Assembly: GCA_001627865.1 (NCBI GenBank)
Contig: LUQO01000045.1
Span: 37,728 to 101,727, forward strand
DNA: 64,000 bases
DNA from: SAR324 cluster bacterium REDSEA-S27_B3
GTDB lineage: Bacteria > SAR324 > NAC60-12
Direction of reading: 5' to 3'
Both the position numbers and the translations under genes were made by a program. A model generated the notes under the pieces. That model had not been told where the DNA came from. It searched no databases and saw only the letters and a program-made list of their open reading frames with translations. Shown one piece after another: positions 41,001-51,303 of the stretch (position 1 is its first letter; each line of letters begins with the position of its first letter).

Positions 41001-41741
41001 CTAACGACCCTTAACGTCCAGAAAATTTGTATGTCGTTTCATGGTTCTTAAAATTAAATATGCGGCAAGTGTTGTCCAAAATAAAATATTCCACAAAGGA
41101 ACAATGTAAGGCTCCTGCATAACCAAATAATTTCCAATCAAATCCAGAACTGTAAAACACAATATCAGCGCGAAGAGGCTGGAATATTCTCTTCGCAAAA
41201 TATTTATAATGGAAAAATTCAACACAGCACTGTCCCATTTGGAAAAATCCGGAAAGAACGCCGGAGTACTTTCCGCCCATTTTTCGAAGTCCTCTCCAAA
41301 CTTACTTCTGAGGAAATCTTCTTCTGCCGCCATGATACGTTCGTAATAGAGTGCAAATGCCAGTGTGTAAATCAGCGGCAGCCACCAGACAAAAGGGAAA
41401 AGTGATACTCCAAGTCCCATTGTATAATTTCCCAGGTACAGCGGATGTCTTACCACTGAATACCAGCCGGTAGTATTCAACACATCCGCAATCTGCTCCC
41501 TGGTATTTCTTCCGGATGTATTTTGTGGCGTATGACCGACAACAAGAATTCTGAAAAACAAACCAAGCAGTCCTACAATCAGACTAAATACTCCCCAGTT
41601 TGTTGTCATTTCTCTGCTCCCTCCTACATATACATACTCTGCCATTGCAGGAATAAAAATAATAATCAGGATAATCGGGAAATAACTTCTCCAGCGAAAC
41701 AGCCAGTATCCTGTTGAAACAAGGCTTTTTTCCAGCTTCAT
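41001..41741 (-). CDS. isoprenylcysteine carboxyl methyltransferase / PEMT-like membrane methyltransferase
   Basis: LNTTGWYSVVRHPLYLGNYTMGLGVSLF...YYERIMAAEEDFLRSKFGEDFEKW. Confidence 0.82.
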   Translation of the reverse strand: MKLEKSLVSTGYWLFRWRSYFPIILIIIFIPAMAEYVYVGGSREMTTNWGVFSLIVGLLGLFFRILVVGHTPQNTSGRNTREQIADVLNTTGWYSVVRHPLYLGNYTMGLGVSLFPFVWWLPLIYTLAFALYYERIMAAEEDFLRSKFGEDFEKWAESTPAFFPDFSKWDSAVLNFSIINILRREYSSLFALILCFTVLDLIGNYLVMQEPYIVPLWNILFWTTLAAYLILRTMKRHTNFLDVKGR

Positions 41742-42028
41742 AGCCAGACTTCTCCAGGAATGTGAAAAATATAGATTTTCATATACATAAACATTGATTT
41801 TTTTTATTTAACAGTTCCGGTTGATATAAAAATAATTTTTTCAGCAAGAATCATTCTCCTAATGACATTTGTTCAGTCCACTTTTTATTGTAATAAAAGT
41901 GACAAACGCAGATTCACTTTGACAAATTTTTCCGCAAGGTAAAAGGCATAACTTTTGGATTCACTTTCACCGAGGTTTTATCAAAAATTCAGTGTTTCAG
42001 ATAAATTATAACTTCTCGTTTCAGGAGT

Positions 42029-43174
42029 ATGAAAATAAAGCGTTTTTTAATATTTTTTGCAGCTTTAATAATTATTTCCGATGCAGAAATATCAGTAAAT
42101 GCAGCTACATTAAATTTCGGACTAGGCCCGCTTGAAATACGGCCACAGTTTTTGGTAAACCACCAATTCCTGGCCCTCTATCCTGAAAATACTCTGACTC
42201 TCAAAAATGGCGAATCCAAGTTGTCTTATGGTATTGAGATGGCGAATACCTTTGTTAATACTCAGGGAGCTACCGGACAAATCACCAAAAAGGAAGTTTC
42301 CCGCGGTTTAACTATTGATGATTTTAAGGACCTTGACGGAAATACAGTCACAGGATTCAGCTTGTATCTGGATGCTGAAAGCAAACGCAAAAAAATTAAA
42401 TACCGTTACGGAATTACTGATTCGCTGGAATTAAAACTTGAATTGCCGTTCCTCTCTTTTGACGGCGGAACCATGGATAGTACGATTGAAAGTGTTCACA
42501 GTTTGATTGGAATTTCAAATTTCAGAAAAGGAGGCGCTTATCGTGCTCTCTCTGAACGAGACCAATATGCTTTTTATGTGGTCAGAGACGGGAAGTTTGT
42601 CTACTCAAGCAGCCGTCAGATTTATAATGTACAAGCGGAACCGACCATAGGACTGAAATGGAACATTTCAGAAGGTGGCAATGTAATGCCTGCTGCATCT
42701 TTAAAATTGACATACAAATTTGCCAATTCGGACCGTAGCGGAGAACAAAAATTTATACGAAGCGGTGGGGACGACAGGGGGTATTATCTTATTTTATCAA
42801 AAGGTTTCGAAAGCTGGATTGTGTATTTTGGAGACGGACTTACAAAAATTGGTGAAAACCGTGGATTTGCTTCTTCTCAGTATCATCGGTTTATGGCTTT
42901 GGAGCACAGGTTTGACGAAGAAGAATCATTTGTTTTCCAGACTGTATCTCAAAGCAGCATCTTCCCCAAAACCGAAGCAAGTTCAAGAACAACCGGCAAA
43001 GAAGCCCAGGAACAGCGAAATTCAAATCTAAGTGTTCCCACCAGTGTTTTTGCATTCGGTTACAAATATGATTCAGGTTTACTTTTTTTGGAAACCGGTT
43101 TTGTGCAGGATTATAACAATTTTGGCAATGAAATCGATTTTGCATTTTATTGGGAAATGGGGGTTCGTTGGTAA
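42029..43174 (+). CDS. DUF3187-like outer-membrane protein
   Basis: Signal peptide, beta-barrel pattern, GLGPLEIRPQFLVNHQFLALYPENTLTL, C-term FYWEMGVRW. Confidence 0.65.
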   Translation: MKIKRFLIFFAALIIISDAEISVNAATLNFGLGPLEIRPQFLVNHQFLALYPENTLTLKNGESKLSYGIEMANTFVNTQGATGQITKKEVSRGLTIDDFKDLDGNTVTGFSLYLDAESKRKKIKYRYGITDSLELKLELPFLSFDGGTMDSTIESVHSLIGISNFRKGGAYRALSERDQYAFYVVRDGKFVYSSSRQIYNVQAEPTIGLKWNISEGGNVMPAASLKLTYKFANSDRSGEQKFIRSGGDDRGYYLILSKGFESWIVYFGDGLTKIGENRGFASSQYHRFMALEHRFDEEESFVFQTVSQSSIFPKTEASSRTTGKEAQEQRNSNLSVPTSVFAFGYKYDSGLLFLETGFVQDYNNFGNEIDFAFYWEMGVRW

Positions 43175-43827
43175 AAATATTCATTAAGTTTATTCTGGCA
43201 ACTGTAATTGTATTTTGCTCGACCTCAACATTATGGTGCTTTGAGCAAACAGTGGTTTATTATACCTTTCAATACGGTATACAACACACAGGAATACCTG
43301 CGACCGGTGTTGGACGCACCGACTCATACCTCTCTACTTTGGAGAATGAGCACGGTGAAATAAAAGAAAACAGACAGGTAAGCCCGATAGTTTTGTCATT
43401 TGATTTTTATAAGACTAACGGAGCAGTTGCCAGTGGTTTTGGTATTGAAGGCCACAGTTACAAAAAAATATATACATTTGTAAATGACAGCTCTCAAATT
43501 ACCATTCAGGCAGCAGGCTTATTGTATGGACTGAGTTTTTATTATCGTGGAAATTACTGGTACCCTTTCATAGGATTCGGCACAGGCAATTATTCAGCAA
43601 AAGTTAAAGAGGAACTCGCCGCTGATAGCATTAAGACTTTCGGGACAGTTTTCGGTCAGGTTGACAAACCATTCTATTACAAATTTGGAGCACGCATCCC
43701 ATTTAATGGAATGGGCTTTATCATCACTCAGCAGTATATTTCCGCGGATATTGAGGTTGCCACAGTAAACAAGCCTCTGTCACTTGGAGGATCTGCAACA
43801 CTTCTTGGAATGTATACCAGTTTCTAA
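43150..43827 (+). CDS. hypothetical outer-membrane beta-barrel protein
   Basis: Signal-like N-terminus after a probable downstream start; alternating aromatic strands; overlaps the preceding CDS end. Confidence 0.55.
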   Translation: MGNGGSLVKIFIKFILATVIVFCSTSTLWCFEQTVVYYTFQYGIQHTGIPATGVGRTDSYLSTLENEHGEIKENRQVSPIVLSFDFYKTNGAVASGFGIEGHSYKKIYTFVNDSSQITIQAAGLLYGLSFYYRGNYWYPFIGFGTGNYSAKVKEELAADSIKTFGTVFGQVDKPFYYKFGARIPFNGMGFIITQQYISADIEVATVNKPLSLGGSATLLGMYTSF

Positions 43828-44000
43828 GGAGCAGATTTCTTATACAATAAAATATTTCACCCAAAACTAAGTTATTTCTCCTAAGCAGAGAGAAAATACC
43901 CAAGCAGATTAAACAGCACCCAAAAATTATATTTTAAAGTAGAAGGATGATAGAGTTGGTAAGTTAAAATGAGGTGAGGAAATGTTGAAAGGAATTAAAT

Positions 44001-44021
44001 GAGGGCCTGAAAGCGGCCCTC
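44001..44021 (-). terminator. hairpin terminator between flgE and the + strand OM genes
   Basis: GAGGGCC-TGAAAGC-GGCCCTC, directly downstream of the flgE stop on the minus strand; weak T-tracts on both sides. Confidence 0.6.
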
Positions 44022-44035
44022 AAAATATGCGGGAA

Positions 44036-45520
44036 CTACCGTTTCATATTGATCAGGTCCTGAATCATTTCATCAGTTGTAGTCACAGTTTTGGCATTTG
44101 CCTGGAATGCACGCTGTGTCTCAACCATTTTCACAAATTCCTGTGAGAGATCAACATTTGACTGTTCCAGACTTTTGCTGCGTATTTCGCCTAACCCTGC
44201 AGTGCCTGCCTCACCTGTTACTTTCTTGCCTGAACCTAAAGTTTCTTCAAGCATATTTTCACCAACCTGAGCAAGTTTTCCGGGATTATCGAATTTGGTC
44301 AAAACAATTCTCCCGATGGCCCGTGTGTAACCGGCATCAAACACACCATTCACTGTCCCATTGTCTTCCAGGAAAATGCTTTCCAATGTGCCTGCCGGAT
44401 TTCCGTCAGCACTGGTTCTTAGCACATTATAATTACCTGCAAACTGAGTTATACCATCCAAACCTGAGCGGGGATCTGTAGGATCATCCGGATTATAACC
44501 GTCTCCAAGATGCAGACCTACAACTAATGGAGCCCCTCCACCAAACGGAATGGCAAATTGCGGAACGCCTGTGTCAGGGTCAACCGGTTGTGGAATTAAT
44601 CGGGGTGGTCCCGCGGGAAGAGGCTGACCGTCAGGACCTACACCTCCAGGTTGTGCTTCAAAAGAACCTCCGGTAGCAGCAATTAATTTTCCGTCATCAG
44701 TAAACTGCATGAATCCACCGCCAACGGCGATCATAGTACCCGGGATTTGTCCCAAAGAAGCGCCGTCAAACATAACGTAGTACTCCCACTGGTTACTGAC
44801 TCCTGTTCCCGCAATCGGTTGACCTGTGCCAGGATCAATCTGTTCCGGAAGGTCCGGACGTTTTCTCATGGCAATTGTCGCTGCGTGATTGTTACCGACT
44901 GCATCATATACTGTTGTTGATGTAGCAAAATTATACATGCTGTCCAAAACATTGGTCGGATCGACAGGTACATCTTTTACAACTGCGTTAGCATCAAGGT
45001 TTGCGGCAAGCTTTATTCCGGTTCCTTTGTGTCCTGTTCCAGTCGGTTGAGGAGCATCCACAAGCCCCAAAACTTTCAGGGCACCTGGAATCCCTTTACT
45101 TTCCCCGGTAATCCGATCTACCTGCAAGGCCTGCACTCGTCCTCCACGTATAGTAGAAAGAAATCCTTCCTTATCAAAGGAAAATTGACCGTTTCGAGTA
45201 TATTCTTCTTTGGCTGTAGTAGGATTAACAATTGTGAAAAAACCTCCTCCTGCAATCGCCAGATCTGTATTGAGGGTTGTACTTTCAAACGCCCCCTGAG
45301 AATAATCCATTTCCACACTTCCGATTTTCACACCATTACTGGCCTTCGTAAATGAAGAACCCTGTGGCCATGTATTTCCCATTAAGTCAGCAAAAGCAAC
45401 ATGGTTTCGTTTGAAACCAAAGGTATTGACATTGGCAATGTTGTTACCAACAACCTGCATTGTCTTACCTTGAGTTTTTACTCCGCTGGCACCAGTATTT
45501 AATGATCCAAGTAACGCCAT
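44036..45520 (-). CDS. flgE: flagellar hook protein FlgE
   Basis: GSLNTGASGVKTQGKTMQVVGNNIANVNTFGFKRNHVAFADLM; C-term LEQSNVDLSQEFVKMVETQRAFQANAKTVTTTDEMIQDLINMKR. Confidence 0.95.
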   Translation of the reverse strand: MALLGSLNTGASGVKTQGKTMQVVGNNIANVNTFGFKRNHVAFADLMGNTWPQGSSFTKASNGVKIGSVEMDYSQGAFESTTLNTDLAIAGGGFFTIVNPTTAKEEYTRNGQFSFDKEGFLSTIRGGRVQALQVDRITGESKGIPGALKVLGLVDAPQPTGTGHKGTGIKLAANLDANAVVKDVPVDPTNVLDSMYNFATSTTVYDAVGNNHAATIAMRKRPDLPEQIDPGTGQPIAGTGVSNQWEYYVMFDGASLGQIPGTMIAVGGGFMQFTDDGKLIAATGGSFEAQPGGVGPDGQPLPAGPPRLIPQPVDPDTGVPQFAIPFGGGAPLVVGLHLGDGYNPDDPTDPRSGLDGITQFAGNYNVLRTSADGNPAGTLESIFLEDNGTVNGVFDAGYTRAIGRIVLTKFDNPGKLAQVGENMLEETLGSGKKVTGEAGTAGLGEIRSKSLEQSNVDLSQEFVKMVETQRAFQANAKTVTTTDEMIQDLINMKR

Positions 45521-45631
45521 TTTATTTCTCCTTTAACTGTATTAGAAAGTATATCTGGCGATTCAGTCCATTGTTTCGCATAGATATTATGAAAAAAACT
45601 GTACTATTAGTTTGTAACTGAACTACCAGGT

Positions 45632-46423
45632 TCAGTCTGTCTTTATTCCAGAACCATCAGCACTCCATACTGGAGTTTTACGAGTGTTAAGTTCTGTTCG
45701 TGCTGGAAGAGGAATCGCGTTTTGATATCGCAATTTTGATTTATTTCCTAATCCAACCATTTCTTTGGCAGATACCCACTCTCCATTTATTTTCAGCAGC
45801 GGTTCGCTGCCGTCAAAACGTACCATGGATACTTGTCCGGATTTAGTCATTGTGACACCAATCTCTTCTCCCCCATCGGTTCTTGCAAACACATTGTAGC
45901 TGTAATTACCGTCCGGCATCAGGTCACCGTCATTGTCACGTCCATCCCAGGAAAATTGATGAACACCCTGTGCTCTGCTTTCAAGATTTATCTCACGTAT
46001 CATCTCGCCTGTTGAGTCCTGTACAAGCAGCATTACTCTGTCAGCACTTCCGTCCAACTTATATGAAACCGGAATTGTTTCTCCATTATTCAATGGTATT
46101 TCTCTGGCGCCAACCTCCACGTCTTTATCCAGCAGGCTGCCTGCTGTGGCCTTTGCGATATGCTGCTGGATTGCCATCAATTTTGAAGTCTGACTATTGA
46201 GATTCTGCAGCTGTTCCACTGTTCCCATGGATGCTAACTGCTGCATCATACCCTCTGAATCCAACGGATTTAATGGATCCTGATTTGCCATCTGAGTCAT
46301 CAGCAAATTCAGAAAATCCTGCTTCCCCAGTTTCTTCCCGTCTTCACTGTTTGATGCCGCCTTGTTTCGCAAGCTTGTGGCACTATATTGCAGAGCCTGA
46401 TTAACGTTGTTTTCGGTAATCAT
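45632..46423 (-). CDS. flgD: flagellar hook assembly protein FlgD
   Basis: LGKQDFLNLLMTQMANQDPLNPLDSEGMMQQLASMGTVEQLQNLN. Confidence 0.95.
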   Translation of the reverse strand: MITENNVNQALQYSATSLRNKAASNSEDGKKLGKQDFLNLLMTQMANQDPLNPLDSEGMMQQLASMGTVEQLQNLNSQTSKLMAIQQHIAKATAGSLLDKDVEVGAREIPLNNGETIPVSYKLDGSADRVMLLVQDSTGEMIREINLESRAQGVHQFSWDGRDNDGDLMPDGNYSYNVFARTDGGEEIGVTMTKSGQVSMVRFDGSEPLLKINGEWVSAKEMVGLGNKSKLRYQNAIPLPARTELNTRKTPVWSADGSGIKTD

Positions 46424-46435
46424 AATTTCCTTGTT

Positions 46436-48529
46436 TCAGACATATAGATTTAGTCCGGAATCAGTCCGGTGTCTCACACGCGGTGTTTCTTCCAATGTAG
46501 ATATTTCCTGTTCTTTCCCTCTTTGTGCGGAAAACATTTCATCTTCAAATTCTTCATATTGACGGTCACTTCCAAATTGAGAGTCTCTCTGGTTGATATC
46601 AACATTCAGCGCAAGATCTTTATATGCAAATTCCTGATCGAGGAATTTGCTGCGCAATAAATCATATCCGGATTCCACAAGCTGTTTTGCAAGAGGATTG
46701 TCAACACGCATATCTATCAAGAGGTCCCCTCCGGACTGTCTGACTTTCAGCGTAATATTTCCTAACTCTTCCGGATGCAATCGCAGAGTCATTTCTTCAA
46801 TTCCATTTCCACGCAAAATTCTGACTCGGCTTACCAGCTGCTGCATGTCAAATGGGAGATCTGTCGCCCTCATGGTTTCAGCTGGGACATTTGCTGATTC
46901 TGGTGTTTTGTAGATGGAAGAACCCGAAGTTTCGGAAGTAACATTGAGTCCTGGAGAAAAAACAGATTCAACCCCGGTATTTACATTGCCTGATAATTTG
47001 GTGTCTTTAGCAGCTAATGTTCTGAACTGATTCATAGGCGCCAATGTCCCCTTTTCAATCAAAACCTTTGTATTATTGGAACCGGCAGTTTGAAAACTTT
47101 CTTTTGCTTTTACAATTCCTTTTAATTCTTCTGCAGTTTTAAACATCTCTTCTGCCTGCATGAATTCTGCTGTTTTTACTTTTGTTAAACCCTTTAATTC
47201 ATCTGCAGTTTTAAACATCTCTTCTGTCTGCATGAATTCTGCTGTTTTTACTTTTGTTAAACCCTTTAATTCATCTGCAGTTTTAAACATCTCATCTGGC
47301 TGCAAAATTTCTGCTGTTTTTACTTTTGTCAAACCCTGTAAATTTTCTTCCACTTTTAATCTTACCGTGGTTGGCAAGACTTCGGTTGTTTTAGTTTTAT
47401 TTAAGTTTTGCGAATTTTCCGCTAATTTAATTTTATCTGTGATTTGTAATGAATCTGAAAATCTTGATTTTCCTTTATCCTGAAATTCTTCAACCTCATT
47501 AGCATTCATTTTAGCCTGTATGCCTTCATTAGCTTTTATATTTTCTACAACTTGCAGACTTTCATTTGCTTTCAGCTGTTCTTTGGCCTGGGGGGCACCC
47601 GCAAGCATATTTTTTGTCGCATTTGCAGCAATGGGTATTTCGGCATCTTGTGAATTCTTACTTAATCCCGGAGATGAAACAGGATTCATTTGATTTTTAA
47701 CATTTACTTCCTGTGGCTTTTTGGTTGATTTAATATCAACTGAAGCAGCAATATTTCCATGGTTCTGAATCTGTTTGACTGAATCATGCTTCAGTTCAGA
47801 CTGCATATCATTTCCGGATTGCACAACTTCATCATCTGATTGAGCTGATTCGCTTCCTGTTTTATGCATGATTGTGTGAAGACTGCTTCTTGAAATTTCT
47901 ACAGTTTCTTCCGATTGGACCGCTTTGTTTGGGCTTTTATTCAAAACAGCTTGCAGATCGTTTTCTGAAAGTTCTGCCCCATCTTCAGGAATCTTGATTT
48001 GATGAAATACTGTTTGCAGTGAAACTGCGAGACTGTCCGGTGAGGAATCTTCCAATAATGACTGGAGTCCTGTTTCGGCAACTCCACTTCCCTGAAAATT
48101 CTCAAAATTACTTTCCTCTGTGACAACCCTGGGATCGATCAGTTCAATCATTTCCTCTACAATTGGAACTGATTTTTGCAGTACATGTGACTGAACAGAC
48201 CGGCTGTCTTCAGACAAAAGGGTATCCTCAATTATTTCCAGCGGGAAAACTGCATGATCTGATGACGCATTACGAAATTTTTCTTCAATATTTTCTAGAT
48301 CAACTTGATTTATATTTACAGTGGAAATTAAAGTGTCTTGACCGTCTTCTTCAAGCAGTTCCTCCAGCAGGGTTTCTTCAGTATCATTTTCTGCCAGCAT
48401 TTCATCCAGAGTTGAGTTAAAAATTTTATCTCCTTCGTTTTCTCCGGCTTCAACAACTAATTCTGCTGCAACAATTCCTTCTTCTGAAGCAGTAAGGGCG
48501 GTTTTTTGTCCAATTGGTTCCATATTCAC
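46436..48529 (-). CDS. fliK: flagellar hook-length control protein FliK
   Basis: C-term MTLRLHPEELGNITLKVRQSGGDLLIDMRVDNPLAKQLVESGYDLLRSKF; upstream of flgD/flgE. Confidence 0.88.
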   Translation of the reverse strand: MNMEPIGQKTALTASEEGIVAAELVVEAGENEGDKIFNSTLDEMLAENDTEETLLEELLEEDGQDTLISTVNINQVDLENIEEKFRNASSDHAVFPLEIIEDTLLSEDSRSVQSHVLQKSVPIVEEMIELIDPRVVTEESNFENFQGSGVAETGLQSLLEDSSPDSLAVSLQTVFHQIKIPEDGAELSENDLQAVLNKSPNKAVQSEETVEISRSSLHTIMHKTGSESAQSDDEVVQSGNDMQSELKHDSVKQIQNHGNIAASVDIKSTKKPQEVNVKNQMNPVSSPGLSKNSQDAEIPIAANATKNMLAGAPQAKEQLKANESLQVVENIKANEGIQAKMNANEVEEFQDKGKSRFSDSLQITDKIKLAENSQNLNKTKTTEVLPTTVRLKVEENLQGLTKVKTAEILQPDEMFKTADELKGLTKVKTAEFMQTEEMFKTADELKGLTKVKTAEFMQAEEMFKTAEELKGIVKAKESFQTAGSNNTKVLIEKGTLAPMNQFRTLAAKDTKLSGNVNTGVESVFSPGLNVTSETSGSSIYKTPESANVPAETMRATDLPFDMQQLVSRVRILRGNGIEEMTLRLHPEELGNITLKVRQSGGDLLIDMRVDNPLAKQLVESGYDLLRSKFLDQEFAYKDLALNVDINQRDSQFGSDRQYEEFEDEMFSAQRGKEQEISTLEETPRVRHRTDSGLNLYV
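47131..47346. repeat. 72-bp tandem repeat (about 3 copies) inside fliK
   Basis: CTGCAGTTTTAAACATCTC... units begin at 47131, 47203 and 47275; encode the 24-aa repeat (KGLTKVKTAEFMQTEEMFKTADEL) on the minus strand. Confidence 0.9.
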
Positions 48530-48533
48530 AATC

Positions 48534-49154
48534 TCATTTTTTCGTGGTCATTTCTGCTATCAATTTGGCAGATTCTGCTGCCCCCATACTGGAAAGTACC
48601 AATGATGCTTGTTTTTCTTTCATCTGTTTCAGAATGTTTACTGCAATTGTTCGATCAAGTTTGGCAATTGATTGTGCTGCCGTAGCCGCATCCATTTTTG
48701 AGTATAGTGCGACAGCTTTTTCAAGCTGACTGTTATCTTGAGTTTTCTTTTTCTCAATATCTTTTTCGATTTCCTGCTGGAGTTTTTCCAATTGGCTAAT
48801 CTGACGCTGGATATCTTCCTGCAGCGCTTTGAGTTGGTTTTCTCTCCTGTCCAACTCTAAACTTCTGACACGTAACCGTTCTTGTTGTTCAGCCAGCCTT
48901 GTCAGAATCTTCTGTTCGGTTTCTGTAAACTTGCGAGGTTTCTTCTTCTTGGATACTTCTTCTTCCTCAACCGCACAAAAATCAATACCGTAATCCGCAC
49001 AGATTGATCCGATTGATTTTTTTAATTCTTCGATGGTGGTTGGTATGCTATAAGCGGGCCTTGCCATCATCACAAATATAATGAATAAATATAAAAATCT
49101 GAAATTATTAATAATATTTAATATTTTATTCATGCTGATTCTGTTGTTTAACAA
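48534..49154 (-). CDS. MotE-like / MgtE intracellular N domain flagellar protein
   Basis: TM plus coiled coil, then AVALYSKMDAATAAQSIAKLDRTIAVNILKQMKEKQASLVLSSMGAAESAKLIAEMT. Confidence 0.8.
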   Translation of the reverse strand: MLNNRISMNKILNIINNFRFLYLFIIFVMMARPAYSIPTTIEELKKSIGSICADYGIDFCAVEEEEVSKKKKPRKFTETEQKILTRLAEQQERLRVRSLELDRRENQLKALQEDIQRQISQLEKLQQEIEKDIEKKKTQDNSQLEKAVALYSKMDAATAAQSIAKLDRTIAVNILKQMKEKQASLVLSSMGAAESAKLIAEMTTKK

Positions 49155-49196
49155 TATGGATTTAAATTAAGCTTCAATAAAATAAGGCAAAATATA

Positions 49197-49637
49197 TTAA
49201 GTTTTTGAGTGCCGACGATAATTCTGGGCAATTTCGTCCGCTTCCAAACGTTCCAGCCGCTCAACTTCATCTCTATATTTTTTAATCTCTTTATCTTTGA
49301 GAATTTCAAGTGCCCGTTTTTTTTGGGTTGCCTGCGTCAATTCATGACGTTTCAGATCTACAACTTCCTTTTGTTCTTTAAGCTGATATTGAGTGAGTTC
49401 CATCTGCTGTTCAATACGCTGCTGAAATTGTCCTCCTAATATAAGCTGACTGATTGTAAGTCCGCTATCCTTGGCATCGTCCAAGTCTTTGTTATGAACA
49501 TCAAGAGCACTCCGCATCAGCTGCATCCTTTCTTTATATCGCTGTTCAACCTGCACTTCTTCCGCAAGAGCTTTCTGGTAGAACTTCTCCAGTCGCTCTC
49601 GAACTTTTAAAGCCGTTTCCAGGCTGAAACGAGGCAT
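49197..49637 (-). CDS. fliJ: flagellar export protein FliJ
   Basis: MPRFSLETALKVRERLEKFYQKALAE; coiled coil; flagellar gene context. Confidence 0.82.
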   Translation of the reverse strand: MPRFSLETALKVRERLEKFYQKALAEEVQVEQRYKERMQLMRSALDVHNKDLDDAKDSGLTISQLILGGQFQQRIEQQMELTQYQLKEQKEVVDLKRHELTQATQKKRALEILKDKEIKKYRDEVERLERLEADEIAQNYRRHSKT

Positions 49638-49826
49638 ATCACCTTTTTTGCTAATATTTTTAATAAATAAGAAATCATTATTGATTCATACCAAAATACA
49701 TTCAGTCAAAAAATAATTGTAAGAGAAATACCTGCAAAGTCTGTTGTTAATTGCCGATAAATGAGTTTTTTTCGTTGTGCAATATCCCTGCAAATTAAAC
49801 ACAGGAAATATTAATAGTAGATATAG

Positions 49827-50597
49827 TTATGAAGAATTTGACAGGGTATTAAAATGGTAAAGTGCAATGGAGGCAGCATTGCTTACATTGAGTGAGGATA
49901 CTTCAGGGTTTCCGGAAATACTGAAAATCCAGTCACATTGCCTGCGGATGAGAGGCCGAATCCCGCGTCCTTCATTACCCATTACTAATATCAGCGGTCT
50001 GTCCCATACCAGTTCATTGATGTTTTCACTAGATTCTTCCGCAAGTCCGACTACCCAATAACCTTTTGATTTTTGCTGCTGGAGAAATCTGGTGAGGTTG
50101 ATCACAGAGATTACAGGCAGCCATTCTGCAACCCCCGCAGAAGTTTTAGAAACTACCGGAGTTAATCCGCAGGAGTGATCTTTTGAGACAACAACAGCGT
50201 TGACATTAAAAAATCCGCAAGTACGCAAAATTGCTCCCAGATTGTGCGGATCTTCAATTTGATCTAACGCGACGATCAAGGACAACGAGTCTTCAGCCAG
50301 TTGTGGAATTTCAGAAATGGAAGAAAACCGCAGCATACCACAACGCAGTGCCACACCTTGATGAACAGCGTCCGGACATATTTCTGAAAATTTGTTTACC
50401 GGCATTTCTCTCACAGGAATCCGGAATTTTTCGGCAAGCATCCGGAGTTCATTCAGGCGGCCTGAATGATCTGTATTCTTTTTAATGAATAACTCATACA
50501 GTTGCCGTTTTCTGTGCCGTAAGGCAGCCAAGACCGGCTGAATGCCATAAAGCAATTCTCCCTGGGTACTGATCTTAGTGGCTCTTTTGCGGGCCAT
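49827..50597 (-). CDS. rlmB: 23S rRNA (guanosine-2'-O-)-methyltransferase RlmB
   Basis: LYGIQPVLAALRHRKRQLYELFIKK; ALDQIEDPHNLGAILRTCGFF; LVMGNEGRGIRPLIRRQCD; SLNVSNAASIALY. Confidence 0.93.
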   Translation of the reverse strand: MARKRATKISTQGELLYGIQPVLAALRHRKRQLYELFIKKNTDHSGRLNELRMLAEKFRIPVREMPVNKFSEICPDAVHQGVALRCGMLRFSSISEIPQLAEDSLSLIVALDQIEDPHNLGAILRTCGFFNVNAVVVSKDHSCGLTPVVSKTSAGVAEWLPVISVINLTRFLQQQKSKGYWVVGLAEESSENINELVWDRPLILVMGNEGRGIRPLIRRQCDWIFSISGNPEVSSLNVSNAASIALYHFNTLSNSS

Positions 50598-51216
50598 TTG
50601 TCGTTATGCCTTCCAAAGCATTTCTCAACTCTTCGTATTCATGAGTCACAGGAAATACAGGATATTCCTCAGCTATTTTTTCGGTTGGACGGAAGAAAAA
50701 TCCTTGATTTGCCTCCATCATCATACTGATGTCGTTGTAGGAATCCCCCACTGCAACTGTATGATAATTTAACTCTTTAAATGCTTTTACAGCAAAACGC
50801 TTTTGGTCTTTTTGTCTAAGGCAATAATCTACAATTCTGTAATTTCCATCCAACTTCAATGAATGACAAAGCACGGTGGGATATTGCAACTTATGCAGCA
50901 AAGGTCTGATAAATTCACGGTACGTGTCAGAAAGAATCATGACTTCATTTCTTTCTCTCAGCCATGTCATGAACTTAAGGGCGCCATCAAGAGGCTCAAT
51001 CTGCTCTACCACTCTATGAATGTCTTTCAGAGTTAAATTATGGCGGTCGCAGATTTTCAGTCTGTGCTCCATCAGTTCATCATAATCTGCAATATCGCGG
51101 GTGGTCAGTTTTAATTCATCAATTTTTGTGAGCTTAGCAAGACCTTTCCATATTTCAGGAATCAATACTCCTTCCAAATCGAGGCAGACAACAGTCATTT
51201 TGTCAGAGCTTGCCAT
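50575..51216 (-). CDS. thrH: phosphoserine phosphatase / homoserine phosphotransferase (ThrH-like)
   Basis: VVCLDLEGVLIPEIWKGLAKLTKIDELKLTTRDIADYDELMEHRL; VAVGDSYNDISMMMEANQGFFF. Confidence 0.9.
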   Translation of the reverse strand: MASSDKMTVVCLDLEGVLIPEIWKGLAKLTKIDELKLTTRDIADYDELMEHRLKICDRHNLTLKDIHRVVEQIEPLDGALKFMTWLRERNEVMILSDTYREFIRPLLHKLQYPTVLCHSLKLDGNYRIVDYCLRQKDQKRFAVKAFKELNYHTVAVGDSYNDISMMMEANQGFFFRPTEKIAEEYPVFPVTHEYEELRNALEGITTNGPQKSH

Positions 51217-51303
51217 AAATATTTATTAAAACAAGTTTAGAATTTACGTAGTCAGAATACTGATCATCTCAGTAATATCCGGAATTTTTCCGGCCGCAAC
51301 ATT

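Noticed and set aside
47160-47483. Repetitive + strand ORF (MNSAVFTFVKPFNSSAVLNISS...)
   Set aside because: Antisense translation of the fliK tandem repeats; 72-bp period keeps the antisense frame open by chance.
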